A DNA stretch of 64,000 bases from assembly GCF_035594125.1 (NCBI RefSeq), contig NC_087168.1:17289650-17353649 (forward strand). The letters are read 5' to 3'. How positions within the stretch are numbered: position 1 is the first letter of the stretch; every line of letters starts with the position of its first letter. The translations under genes and the position numbers were made by a program. Positions 1-51,679 of this stretch are shown one piece after another. The notes below the pieces were generated by a model. It saw nothing but the letters and a program-made list of their open reading frames with translations, was not told the DNA's origin and searched no databases. This stretch comes from Scylla paramamosain (taxonomy: Eukaryota; Arthropoda; Malacostraca; Decapoda; Portunidae).

Positions 1-442
1 GAATTGGGAGAAGAGATGTGGTGGTGGGCGGGGGGAAGAAAAATGAATGATCAGGAACGTGTGGCGGTTGCGGTGGCGTTGGCGGTGGTGGTGGGTGGTG
101 GTGGTGGTGGTGGGTGGTGGTGGTGGCGGCGGTGGCGGCGGCGGCGGTGGTGGTGGTGGTGGTGGGGTGTGGGAGGGAGAGAAGGGGAGGTGAAATATTG
201 ATCACTGAGTGTCATGGCTTTGATGTCCCACGAGACGTGTCTCAACATGTTTACTGGCGCCGCCGACATGTCCACGGCGGGGCGAGGCAGGACTGGTGTG
301 TATCGGCAGCGGCGTGACGGTGGCAGCCGCGGGGGAGGGAGGGTGGAGGAGTTGTGGGGATGAACGTGTGGCGTTGCGTTGTGTTGTGGATGACCAGCCA
401 CGTGTTGCTTAGCTCACCCTGCCTGTGTCCCTGTGTCCCCAG
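1..442. other. Intron with (GGT/GGC)n microsatellite
   Basis: No coding exon is seen. Positions 64-166 are a GGT/GGC-rich array. The interval ends in a pyrimidine-rich acceptor with AG at 441-442, which opens the first visible cyclase exon. Confidence 0.6.
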
Positions 443-31461
<31,019 letters not shown>

Positions 31462-31789
31462 CCCTGGCCACCCCACCACTCTCCACGCCCCCCACCCTGC
31501 CTCCCAGCCCCTTCATTCCCTCCCACCAATCCTATCTGCGTGTCAGCAGTTATCCATGGATGGAACGCTGCGCTCCGCTATTCTCTTCAGGTGCCCCTTG
31601 ACTATCCCTCTCCCTCTCCCTCAGTCAGTCGCAAGAAACACAGTTCTTCCCTCCAGCTCTCACTGGAGTCACCGTTCGGGCTCTTCCCCTTTGTTCTTCC
31701 TTTGATTCCCTTTCATTATCAAGAGCATGGCATTCTTTGTATTATGATATTTTCCTTTGTGCCACATTGCATATAGTGTTCTGCTGACT

Positions 31790-31824
<35 letters not shown>

Positions 31825-32364
31825 CTGGCTCACTTTCAGCAGCAACATCACCAGCAGTGGCAGGGACCTTCCGTCACCTTGCACCACTACCATCACCACC
31901 ACCACCACCATCGCCGCCACACATATCACACTTCCCCCCTCCCTGCCCGGCCCATCAGAGCGCTTCCTTGTTCCCCTTGGCATGGGCGCCCACACCCTCC
32001 CCTCCTTGACGTGGCGGTGGGTGGCATGGGCAGGGTGCAGGTCCTCCCTCAGCAGGCCACTGCAAACAATGGTCTTAGTTCTACTTTTAGATGTATTCCA
32101 ACTGCAAGTTAGGAACTGCATAGCTCTCACAGAATTCGTATTGTATGTACATTTACTTTCATCAATTGACCCTTTTTCGTTTTCCACTGAGAACTAACTA
32201 TTTTTACAGTTTTCACTTCACCACATCTTTCAGAAAAAAAAAAAAAAGTGGGATAAAAAAAGACTGGCTGAAACTCCTCCTGTCCCTTCGGTATTTTTGA
32301 AAGTCTTGTCTGTGCTGTACAGTAAATATTTTTATAGTAATACTCCCTTGAACTTTCCCAAGAA

Positions 32365-32458
<94 letters not shown>

Positions 32459-32640
32459 ACTTGGCCTGTCGTATCCCCATACAGGAAGGTACCTCATTAT
32501 ATCATCTCAGAGCAGAACCCCTAGTCATCTCATCCTTTTTATTACCACATTTTTCTAATTCATGCATCTGTGATTTTCGACTTCCTACGTGCAGGATGTT
32601 AGCGTAGGCTGTGTGGGGTGCAGGCTGTTGCTTTAACTGT
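31462..32640 (+). other. Presumed 3' UTR of the guanylate cyclase gene
   Basis: Begins with GC-rich then mixed sequence including a (GT)n at 31794-31822 and a 44-unit (TA)n at 32368-32455. I found no AATAAA in roughly the first kilobase after the stop, so the poly(A) site is undetermined. Confidence 0.4.
32368..32455. repeat. (TA)44 microsatellite
   Basis: Pure TA array; self-complementary and prone to cruciform formation and replication slippage. Confidence 0.97.
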
Positions 32641-32663
32641 GGCTGACTGTCTGCGCCTGCCAC

Positions 32664-32875
32664 AATCAGTATTCTCAAACGCTTCGGCGTCCTATCTCTG
32701 CTATACTTTGAAGTGGTTCTAGTGGAGGTTATTGGGGTTTTCAAGGATGTTTCTGCAATCGTTTGACAAAAAATTCTGCATCGCTTGGAAAAACATGTCC
32801 ATGAGAACCCGTAATCATCTCTGTGCTTTGAAAATAGTCCTCAAGAATGCGTTAAGTGTTTGAGAATACAGACCG
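32664..32875 (+). mobile_element. Inverted-repeat element copy 1 (MITE-like, ~210 bp)
   Basis: Starts CAGTATTCTCAAACGCTTCG and ends AAGTGTTTGAGAATACAGAC, near-perfect terminal inverted repeats of about 18 bp. Inside are CTATCTCTGC, GGGGTTTTCAAGGATGTTT, TCTGCATCGC, ATGAGAACCCGTAATCATCT and TTTGAAAATAGTCCT, in the order shared by the other copies. No coding capacity. Confidence 0.75.
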
Positions 32876-34744
32876 TGACTAATAATGGCACCTGCTGCTC
32901 CATACATCATAACACTTTCGTCAAGTGAGTCATACGTTTAGGACATAAGCGTTGTAATGGATCTTGGGCGGCGTTTTTTGTACACGAAGTGTTTTGTAGA
33001 AGGACGCAAAACAAAACTAGATATCAAAAACCGTAGTAGTGTTGGTCGGAACATCAAGATTATGCGAACCATAGCTTGCAACGGATCCCGTGAAGATCAG
33101 CCACCACAGCTGCTGTTGAGTTGGCCTGAGTTGGGTTCTGTTAAGCTACATCCGACTTGGGAATCTGACAGGACTAAGTTTAGCCAGCTACTGGTCAGGG
33201 CTTGTTGGGTACGGACAACTGATAACCGCGTAAATTGGTATTTGCACTCTAACTTGACCACTTTCTGGCAAGTTGTTAATGACTTCGGAAAAGATTAGTC
33301 AGCCGACCACCAAATCGGTCATTATCGCCTCATTTTCACGCCCGAGTTGTACTTGTCACCGACTTCCGGTATACTGACCTGTGGCCGAATTTCAGCGCTT
33401 GGCATTAAGAGCTGCTATTGTCTTGGCCATTGATAGTAAAAAGATCACCTAATATTTATCTAATGACCGGTAATCGACCTTAATGAACTCTATTGATTTT
33501 GAAACGTCAGGCAAACGAACACAATTAAGCGTACTTCATATGATCTACTGGTCAGGATCAGACAATTTTGAACATGTTCAACATTCAGAATTGGCGAGGC
33601 CAAATGAAAAACTTCAGCCAAGTGAACCGTCTCATCCCTAAACTAGGACAACCTATGAACGCCCTACTACTACATTAGCGTTCCTGTCAGTCATCTTTTG
33701 CTAAGAGGTCTATTGGAAGACTTGCGTAAAGATAGATTACTTAATCTGATCTAACTCAACCTACTTTAAGCTAGGCTAACAATCAAATCCAGCCTAACGC
33801 TACCCCATCAACAAAACAGCTGGAGTGGGTGATCTTCGTGTGTTGCAGGCTACTCCGCGGCAGCCACACAGAGCAGGGTGTTGGGAAGACTACAGAAGTG
33901 TCTCCGGATCGTAACGATCTTGCACAAACTGTCTCTCTCTTAGTAATTCAAGATCTTTCGAACGTGCAGCACTCTGCAGTCACGTAGAGGCCTTCAGGGA
34001 GCTGTGGTATTGTCCCAAAGGTCTCGAAGAACCCTAGGTGCGCCGCAAACATCCTTGAGCTCATATGAGATGACGAGTAAACAGCCTCTCTTTTTCCTTC
34101 AGCATTGCCAAATGTGTATGATTAGCGAGTGGTTGGTTGATTGTGATTTTATCACACAGCGAGTGAAGTATTCCTCCTCCTCCTTTTATCTCTTCCACAT
34201 CTTCATCCTCTGTATACTCCCTCCTGTCTCCTCCTGATGTATGCTATTGGTGATTCATTGGATAGATGCTGGATATGATTGGTGGCTGGGTAAACGGGGT
34301 GTGGCTACTCCACCAAGTTAAGTTGAACGGGCTTCAAGTGGCGTACTGCGGGACACCAACAGCTTGAGTGGCCAGCAGGGTCTTTCTCTTCCACCTCCCA
34401 CTATCCTCCTGACCACATCTGAGAGGCACAAACTCTTCTTAAGACGTTCCATATCAAAATGTTGACAGATTATAGTTAAAAATAAATGTTTTAAATCAAT
34501 TCCTGTGGTAATTTGTCTAGGGTGTGGTAGATGCTAGGTCCAGCCAGACGACATGACACTTGTAGACTGGTAAAATTGCTGTAGGACATAACTACGTACT
34601 ACTCTACTCCATGGAGCTTAACTACACACACACACCATTCCTCCTTTGTTGTGTAGAGGTGCAATCAAAACTTAGAGTGTAGGACTGTAGGCATGTAGCA
34701 GATGTGTGTGCGTTGGTGTGTATGTGTTCGTGTTTTCATTCATT

Positions 34745-34747
<3 letters not shown>
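32876..34747. other. Intergenic, no gene recognised
   Basis: Mixed-composition sequence. An open frame of 113 codons at 32957-33298 has no motif I recognise and no flanking splice or promoter signals. Confidence 0.5.
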
Positions 34748-34960
<213 letters not shown>

Positions 34961-34984
34961 GAGTCCATTGTTGCTGGTTTAGGA

Positions 34985-35042
34985 GCCGTATTCTCCAACG
35001 TTTCAGGGTCTTAACTACTTTGAACAAGCTCTAGTAGAATTC

Positions 35043-35087
<45 letters not shown>

Positions 35088-35212
35088 ATGATTCAACAAG
35101 AATTCTACATCATTAATAGAAAAAAAAAACAGTTATTGAAACAGGTTAATCTCTTGTGTGGCTTTTGAAAATAGTCCCGATGAGAGACCAAAGCGTTTCT
35201 GAACACGGACCT
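34985..35212 (+). mobile_element. Inverted-repeat element copy 2, with internal poly-T
   Basis: Starts CCGTATTCTCCAACGTTTC and ends AAGCGTTTCTGAACACGGAC. The body matches copy 1 (CTACTTTGAACAAGCTCTAG, ACAAGAATTCTACATCAT, TTTTGAAAATAGTCCCGATG). A 40-nt T run (35045-35084) replaces the GGGGTTTTCAAGG segment. Confidence 0.75.
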
Positions 35213-35454
35213 GAAGCAACTTTGCAACAGTCCCTGCGTGTAGAACGAGTGAATGTTGTACGCTGGTTCAGCTGATCATATCTCAGGCGGGAACAGTTCT
35301 AGGTCGGCGGGTAAGGGGCGATAAGAGTGAGTTGAGGGAGTGAGCCGGCGAAATGTATGATTAGGCGTGCCAGAAAACCTTTTGGGACTGGGATGGCAGA
35401 CGGCACAGCAGCGCACCGTAACCGTATCACAATGACATCCCTCGAATCAAAACT

Positions 35455-35662
35455 AAGGACTCTTCTCACACGTTCCGGCGTCTTATCTCGGCTGATTTTG
35501 ACAGGCTCTGGTGAAGGTTACTTGGGTGTTCAAGGATGTTCTCTAGTAACAGCTTAACAAGAATTCTGCGTCATCAGTTGAAGAAACAAGACACCCGTGA
35601 GGTCTCTGTGGCCTTCGAAAATAGTCGTAATGAGACTCTACAACGTTTCCCAATAATGGTGT
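35455..35662 (+). mobile_element. Inverted-repeat element copy 3
   Basis: Starts AAGGACTCTTCTCACACGTTC and continues GGCGTCTTATCTCGGCTG, GGGTGTTCAAGGATGTTCT, ACAAGAATTCTGCGTCATCA, TTCGAAAATAGTCGTAATG. The right terminal repeat is decayed. Confidence 0.7.
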
Positions 35663-35900
35663 GAATCATTCAGTCAAGATTAAGCATCTGGAAACTCTTA
35701 CACTTTCATAACATCGTCAATTTTTCCACGGTTAGAATCGTTTGTCTGATAACGACAACCTAGTGTCATATAGCTGTTGACTCGTTGCTTAAAACCCATG
35801 CAGCTCAGAACAATTTAATTCTTGGTTCATATTTCCACATATATTACTGGAAATGGTTTAAAATCTATGGTTTCACTTTTATCTCTAGTTGTACGTACAT

Positions 35901-36120
35901 CCAGGAACAACATTCAAAAGCATTTCGCCGCCTATCGCGACTACTTTTAACAGGCCATGGAAGATAATGGGGGTTTTCAGTATTCTAATGATACTTCACC
36001 AGGGATTCTGCACCATCAGTGGAAGAAAAGAAAACTCGATGAGGATCTGACTAATCATCTCTATGGCCTTTGGAAATAGTCCTGATGAGGGGCCCAGAGC
36101 GTTCCAAAACTCGGATCCCT
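35901..36120 (+). mobile_element. Inverted-repeat element copy 4
   Basis: Starts near CATTCAAAAGCATTTCGCC and ends AGAGCGTTCCAAAACTCGGAT, with the shared core GGGGGTTTTCAG, TTCTGCACCATCAGTGGAAG, ACTAATCATCTCTATGGCC and TTTGGAAATAGTCCTGATG. Confidence 0.7.
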
Positions 36121-36567
36121 GATATTTCATAAGTAAATGTTAATGTTCTACTTAAACGTTATGATATACGCTTATATTTCTAATGTTTTCACAACAGATG
36201 GCGTGTGTATTGTTTTTAAGAGATGAAATTATACTTATGATTGTAACGTGACTATATATAACTAACAAGAAATGCGACTACCTACGGTTTTTCACGGAAG
36301 ATGAAACTGGTTATGTATGTCTGTAACAAATGATGGATGCTATACATGCACTGGCGTGAGTTGCGACTATATAGTACATGACTGTTGACAGGATAAGATG
36401 TTTATTTTTTTTACTAACACAAGATGGATTATATACTCGTATATGACGTTAGGAGAAACCGAGAGACAAGTGGGCAGAGCTTATGGTAGACTCAAGGAGT
36501 GAAGGAGTGACGTAAAATAAGCATGAGAAGTACAGTCATGGACAGAAGTCAGTGAACTGCTTGCCTC

Positions 36568-36620
<53 letters not shown>

Positions 36621-37123
36621 CTTCCGTAACCTCGTTTCGGACCGGTATACATATTTTAGATTTAGAAAGTTGTGCACCGTGGCCGTGGTAGAGAAGCCAT
36701 GCAGTTCGCAAGTTAGGAGCAGTAACTATGGAAATCCTGGTAGTAGTAAGAGATGCATCATTGCGACGGCGAGTGAGAGAAGTGTCGATATAATCATATG
36801 TCAACTAACAATATGATAGACGGAGGACAGATCTGTTGACAGTCTCCTTAGAAAATGTGAAAAAAAAGTCAGCTGACCAGGGAACTTGAAATTGAGAGAG
36901 AACGCAGAAAACAGCGGAGGGGAACGTGACAAGTTGCCTTCTGACCACTGGTGTACGTAGTATAATCTTGAGGCCGAAGTAGTTACCAAAATGCAGAGAT
37001 GGTTCACATGTACAGCTTCTCCAGTAGTGATGTCACGAAATCCAGTGGATGAGATAGAAATCGATATATGAATTATTGTTTATTTACGAGCTCAGCAAAG
37101 AACAAGAGTCTAGATAGATCAAG

Positions 37124-37154
<31 letters not shown>

Positions 37155-37416
37155 ACATTTCATGAAATATGACATCACTTCTTGGGACGACTGTACCTAT
37201 TGTAATTCTGTATACACGTTGCGTTGCCGACGACAAACACGCACACTCGCCAGCTATGTCAATGCACTACACGCAGTTCTGGCTACATTTGTTTAGTACG
37301 AGTCACGCACGTGCAGATTTGTGTTCCGTACCGTTTGCGAGTCCATTACTTCATGTATATAATAGTAATATTTAATCGTGGATGTATGTAGACCAACCAG
37401 GCTTAAAGGTCACCAG

Positions 37417-37467
<51 letters not shown>

Positions 37468-38077
37468 AGACGCCTCGGTGATATCAGACAAGTTGAATAA
37501 TCGCTAAACCGAACGCTGTATAATGAAGCGCGAAGAAGCATGCACGGAAACCTTAATTTAGTTAGGTTAGGCTTAGATACATCAGATACAGATTAGGGTC
37601 AGTCAAGTATGGCGATAGGGACGGAACACTCATTAGACAGGGTAAACACCGCTGCACTTGAAAAGAGTAAACGAAGCAATGCAATGTAAATGCACTGCAG
37701 CCAGTAAATGTAGTAGACTCGAAACTGTGGGCGGTAAAGAGAACTGTAGACTGTTTAGTATTATTTGAAGATACCAAGGGACAGGGAAAGATGCAGACAA
37801 GGACGAGTGGATAAGGAACAGCAAGGGTAAAAATGCGAATACTAGACTTAAGCTTTGCCAGAGGAGCCAAAAAGGTGCGAGGGATAAAAGGAAGCGAGGA
37901 GGGCGTCACAACAGGATCGCATGACGGGACTGTGTTGGAGTGTGTGTGGAATGTTTGATACTAGGGAGTGTGTGTGTAGGATGTTATAATGAGTATTGAG
38001 GTGCAAGGTACGTATTGTTTGAAGGGTTGGTGTAGGGTTAGGATAAGAGAATATCATGGATTTAAAGAACAGACCAA

Positions 38078-38149
<72 letters not shown>

Positions 38150-38391
38150 ACCCTTTTCATGTTCCCTCCACTCTTGCTGTTAATTCAGAACTTCACATCA
38201 TCGCGTTGGGAAGAATAAAAAAAAAAAAAAAAAAGACAGGAAATCAAATATTACTTCAGGAAGCATTAACTGTATCGTTCTTTTGTTAGTAATTCTATGT
38301 GTAATGTTTTCAAGTTCAAATTACCCTAAAAAAATATTACAGTCACAAAATATAAAGAAAACATCATAAAGGATTATTCAGTGAATGTAAG

Positions 38392-38466
<75 letters not shown>

Positions 38467-38610
38467 TGATGTGTCATAAAGGCGACAGCTCGTGTCTTCC
38501 CCGCTGGCCTTGCCCTCACGCCCTTCCCTGCGTCCACCAAGCAAACAGTTCGCCCACCGCTCGCCTCAGCCAACCCCGGCGCTGGAGGAAGCAGGGAGAC
38601 GTGACTTGAT
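36121..38610. other. Intergenic with homopolymer and (GT)n tracts
   Basis: Contains T runs at 36570-36620 and about 37130-37152, GT arrays at 37420-37451 and 38081-38147, and an ATT array at 38395-38462. No gene recognised. Confidence 0.6.
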
Positions 38611-38613
38611 TGA

Positions 38614-38651
38614 CTCTGGAACCATTTTCAAACATCCGGGCACCTTATCTC

Positions 38652-38693
<42 letters not shown>

Positions 38694-38872
38694 CCTCTTC
38701 CAGATGTTTCCAAGGTTTTCAAGGGTGTTTTCATGATTTTAGTGATACTTTGACAAGAATTCTACATCGCCAGTAGGAAAAACATCCTTGAGAACATGAC
38801 TCTTTATCTCTGTGGTCTTTGAAAATAGTCTTGATGAGAGCCCAGAGTGTGTCAAAATAGTGATCCCAGAAC
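38614..38872 (+). mobile_element. Inverted-repeat element copy 5, with internal poly-T
   Basis: Starts near ACCATTTTCAAACATCCGGG, then CACCTTATCTCGACT and a 36-nt T run (38656-38691). It continues CAAGGTTTTCAAGGGTGTTT, ACAAGAATTCTACATCGCCA, TTTGAAAATAGTCTTGATGA and ends AGAGTGTGTCAAAATAGTGAT. It shares the position of the poly-T with copy 2 only roughly. Confidence 0.72.
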
Positions 38873-39079
38873 GCGATCTTCCGGCGAACACTTTTTCTGT
38901 TGAACGCAGGGCTGTCTTCTGCCTGTGTCTCCCACGTAATCAACAAGTCTGTGATCCAAACACAATAATATTTTCTTAAGAGCTATTATATGAAGATGCT
39001 GTGTGTTAATAAATGAGAGGTGTATTTGTGTTGCTTGTTTGTATCCTTTCTGTGGCCTGTTTTTTGTGTGTAATTACAT

Positions 39080-39212
<133 letters not shown>

Positions 39213-39536
39213 ATCTATCACGAAGCCTTTTTGAGAAGTTTAGAGTTCGAAGATATGATAATGTATTGCTATAGGACTCATGTGTAGACTTGCTGACTTC
39301 TCGCAGCTTCCCTTGTGTTCTTATCTGCAAATGTGTATAATGACCGTCAGACTGCTGATGGACGAGAGAGAGAGAGAGAGAGAGAGAGAATAATGATGGT
39401 TGACTCTCCTCATAGTTTGTTTTCATGAATTAATACAAAATTTTAAAGGGTTATGATGGATACATTATAAGTTGTCCATATATTCCTCCTCCTCCTATAA
39501 CCTGAATGTTATCTCCCTGCGGGCGCCACGTGATCA

Positions 39537-39570
<34 letters not shown>

Positions 39571-40300
39571 GTTTGTTCACATCACTACTACATAGGAACA
39601 TGACGCAACGTTTACAGAGCAACATCACCACCACCTCACCTCCAGCAGGCCACAAATAATGACCGCCAGCATACTATGGCCCCACTGAGATACTACATAG
39701 AAATTCAATGAAACACTAATGACGCACTAAATTTAACGTGAAATTCTAGCTGGTGGTTTTAATAATACACATAATGCATTATACTTGCTAAGAATGATGA
39801 AACGGTACACATTAATGATGTTCTAATACCATTATACTTCCTGTGGTATATTAATGTAATGAAAATATATTTAGTGGGGAGAAAAATTCAGATTCATGTT
39901 TTCTTATCAAAAACTTGGTAATGACGGTTGCAATAATGACAATGATCTATGCTTGTTTAGTATAGTTGGTGGTTTACTTATTACAGTAATATGCGCGGTA
40001 AAGCGAAAGGTATAAGGATGTTATGGGTATAAGCATTCTTTCAACCCTTAGCATTCATTGTTATTACTATACTCAAGCTCAGGTACGAATTTGGAGTTTA
40101 CTTAATTATGAAATACCAGTGACCGCGTAACGAGTGGCTGGGCTGTTCAGCCTTTGAGTGTCTGGTTTTACTAATGATCGACAAAGTTATGAAGAGTAAC
40201 TAAAATTAAGCAACAAGTTTCATAGTCTCATTATCAGTCAGAAGGGTCAAAGGGTGACCGTGGTTCCCCTTCCCTGCCGCACTCCTGATGAAGTGCCGAG

Positions 40301-40308
40301 TGACGTCA
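40301..40308 (+). promoter_or_regulatory. Perfect CRE/ATF palindrome upstream of ERLEC1
   Basis: TGACGTCA, the palindromic CREB/ATF site, about 400 bp before the ERLEC1 ATG, in a locally CpG-containing stretch with no other gene between. Whether it is bound is inference; ER-quality-control genes are often induced through TGACG-core elements. Confidence 0.45.
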
Positions 40309-40709
40309 CGTTACCGCTTCGTGTCACTCCAGGACTCGCTGCCGCTCATCGACCTATACCCGGGACTGTTTTCTCTTTAATTGTTACACAGGAACCAAAG
40401 CATTCATATAGATCTTCAATTACACTGTAAATATAGATCAGGACTATTCAGCTATTTTTTGGACTATTAGCCTATTTTAATTGCATGATAAGAGTAGTGC
40501 TGCTATTTTTTTTGGTGATGTGTGTATCTCTCATAATCATCACATGGAGTGGTTAAGAGATTTATTTGAACCCTATTATACATCTGAAATATCATTAATA
40601 GATATTTCATTATTACATATAATCGCTGACAATACAAGTAGGCAATGATAGTACCATTTGGAAGTGAAGACGGTCCTTAGATGGTGAGTGAGTGATGGCG
40701 AGGTAAACA

Positions 40710-48610
<7,901 letters not shown>

Positions 48611-48885
48611 TGACACCTCAGTATAAATGCAGTAAAGGACAATTCTCTTGTATATACATCATCACAGGCTTTAGGGTTAATGTTTTGCAGGTGTTAGGAA
48701 GAGTTAGTGCAATGATGTCTTTTAGTTAACTTGCAGGCCATGCTCTGTTGTTTTTTTATTTAGGAGGATCTTCCAGACCTTTCATTTATCTTTTATGAAA
48801 GCATTATTATCACAGGTGGGCACTTTACATTCACATTTATTCTGTTTGATTGGATGAATAATGTAAAGTTCATATTTATTGTGTA

Positions 48886-49040
<155 letters not shown>

Positions 49041-49321
49041 CACTTCACTTCACTTCACAACACAAGTGGTGCAGGGAGTGTGCCCCTCCAGACATTGGCA
49101 GCCACTTTAGCTTGATGTGTGTACAGTTGAGTCACATCAGGCATGGCATCTGTGAATTGGGGGGGGGGGGGCAGTATAATACACAGAGCAGCAAGCTACT
49201 ATTGTCTTTTAACACTGCTTGGAAGAATAGTACTTCCATCAACTGAGGCAGGTTGACTGACAGCTCTTGGGTCTGGAGGTCACTCTTAAAACACAGCCAC
49301 ACACACCTATTCTGCCATCAC

Positions 49322-49431
<110 letters not shown>

Positions 49432-49612
49432 ACAGTACAGTTGTACTGTATCCGTATTAAATTATGAGACAAGACAGCCTGTAGTCTCATTTATGAGAGT
49501 TTATAATAGATGCACATGTTAATCACTCACAGACCCACTGTATAATCACTAGAACCCACTGTAAATCATATGTTGTCATATTGAACCGGCCACTTCTTAC
49601 TTTGACTTTCAG

Positions 49613-49669
49613 GATGATGGGAAAGGAGATGATTCAGGAGGAAAAGAATCAAATTCTTGTCTTATATGA
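49613..49669 (+). CDS. ERLEC1: Possible alternative terminal exon of ERLEC1
   Basis: After an acceptor-like TTTGACTTTCAG (AG at 49611-49612) the phase-0 frame reads DDGKGDDSGGKESNSCLI and stops. Acidic and hydrophilic like the exon at 51233, but short and with no poly(A) signal seen nearby. Weak. Confidence 0.2.
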   Translation, partial: DDGKGDDSGGKESNSCLI

Positions 49670-51232
49670 AGCATTCACTGACTGTAAGGGAATATTGGAG
49701 TGTGTGCCCAGAGCAAGCCAGCAGTTATTGTGCTACTCAAAAAAAAAGCATGTGATCTACCACCCAGCCAAATTCAACTTCCTGCCCATTTTCTGGACCT
49801 CAAGGAAGACTACACTTGCTTATGGTTGTCAACAATCCTCAGACTCGGACAAGCTCACCCACATGTCCAGAAACTAGGGCACAAGGTTAATTTAGCTGGG
49901 TGGTAGAACACAAACATTTTTTAACCCTTTGACTGCCATTTGGTACATCTTTCCATAATTATTAAGGACTGACACATCTTTATTTGTTTCACAGCCACCT
50001 CCAATCTTTAAATTCAATAGAAATTGCAAAATCTATTATTTTAATCCCCTTCTTTCATGTAGACACTTAAAAAGATATCATGCATTACTTCTGGTATTGT
50101 TAATTGTTTCATATTGCAGTGAAAGGGTTAGGTAGCACACATGGTCCAATATTTCCTTCCAGCCTCACCTTCAAGATGAGAATTCATCTTTCTCCTCTTC
50201 AGTCTTCTTTCCCATCATCCTCAAAGTCAAAGTAAAAAGTGGCAGGCTCAATATGACAGCACATGATTTACAGAGGCAAGCAACAGCCTGTTTTCTAAGA
50301 GCTGCCTGTGTATGACAATCACCCACAAGTTACAGTACAATAATGGATATACCCATTTATTACAAACTTTTATAAAGGAGGCTAGAGGGTATATTGTCTT
50401 GTAACTTTCCATGGTTACTGTACACATAAAAAAGGTAAGAGTGCTTGGTCACCTTCCACCACATTGGGTGGAAGTATTCCTTATACATATAGCAACCACT
50501 GAACACACTAGACATGCCATACACTCACTCATATCCTCAGTGCTTACACAAGTGGCAGTGTAAGCATCCCTGCTCCTTACTGCTCGAGCACTGTTGTTTC
50601 TGTCATTTTAACTTTCTGAGAAATCTTCCTATGGCTGTAATAATGGGATGAAGACTGAATTGGTACTTAGTCCAACAGTAACAAGGAGTCAGTGATGTAT
50701 GTGGCTTTTCCACAAGCCCATTCCATACACATGACATACTACAATGATGTGTGTGGCTTTTGTATAAGCCCACTCTATACACATGACATACTACTTAACT
50801 CATTTGGTCTAAGCATAAACTTTGCCTTCATTTGTATCCCCTTGTTATGGCCAGTAGAGTTCTCCAAAAAAGCTAAAATGGCAGAAACAAGACAATTAAG
50901 TGGTTAGCAGCAGAGATACTCACATTGCCACCTCTGCAAGTACTGAAGATGCCAGTGATTTAATGGCTCATGCAGTGTGTTTGGTAGTTACCTTGCATAC
51001 AATGAATGCCTCCTGCCAGCTAGGCAGTGGTACCCAAGATTAATCATAATCAACACACTTGTATGCATAGATTTTTCTTACATTTTCTGTGCAGTTTTCT
51101 TCTGCAACCACTGCACACATACATCCCCATAGATTCACAATGTGTCCACCCATACAGCATATCCATATGTTTTACACTACTAGTCCTATAAGTAGTAAAT
51201 GACATTAACATCAATATTGTTCTCTTCTTTAG

Positions 51233-51355
51233 ATCACAAAAGAATTGTCTTCCTCAAGTAGTGGGTCAGTAAAGCACGATTCACACAAAGGAACAGTTGA
51301 GTTGGCTCCCATAGATGAAGATGAAGAAGAGGATGATGATTATGATGATGAATAA
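51233..51355 (+). CDS. ERLEC1: Likely alternative last exon of ERLEC1, acidic C-terminus
   Basis: Acceptor TCTTCTTTAG ends at 51232. The phase-0 frame reads ITKELSSSSSGSVKHDSHKG, then TVELAPIDEDEEEDDDYDDE, and stops with TAA at 51353-51355. The acidic end suits an ER lumenal protein. Phase fits the CAG/GTCCGT donor at 48601/48602, giving a product of 534 aa. A poly(A) signal follows at 51674. Confidence 0.55.
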   Translation: MTKELSSSSSGSVKHDSHKGTVELAPIDEDEEEDDDYDDE

Positions 51356-51673
51356 GTGTTATTGTACACAAGTGCCTTCTATTGACCAAACTGAAGAACT
51401 TTTTTTTTTCCCAAATTATGAATATGTCCAAAAGATGCATGGTTTTAGTGGAGGATTTGCTTGAAAAGGAATTACTGACAAACAGCAGTTGGGACTTGGG
51501 GACCATGAGTGACTTGCAACTGATTTGTCATGTTTTGATTCCTGTGATGTACTACAGGTTGATAAATTTGTGATCACAGCCACAAAAGTACCAGGTATAA
51601 ACCTATATATATTGTGCTGGTAATGCTCAAATATCTTTCTATTAATTTAATTTAGGCTTGTTAATATTAGATG

Positions 51674-51679
51674 AATAAA
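51674..51679 (+). terminator. Candidate ERLEC1 polyadenylation signal
   Basis: Canonical AATAAA about 320 nt after the stop of the acidic exon. Confidence 0.45.

Noticed and set aside
32957..33298. 113-codon open frame between the cyclase gene and ERLEC1
   Set aside because: No recognisable motif, poor codon pattern, no splice or promoter context; within chance length for the region.
37562..37909. 115-codon minus-strand frame
   Set aside because: Low-complexity hydrophobic content with no reverse transcriptase or other motif I could name.
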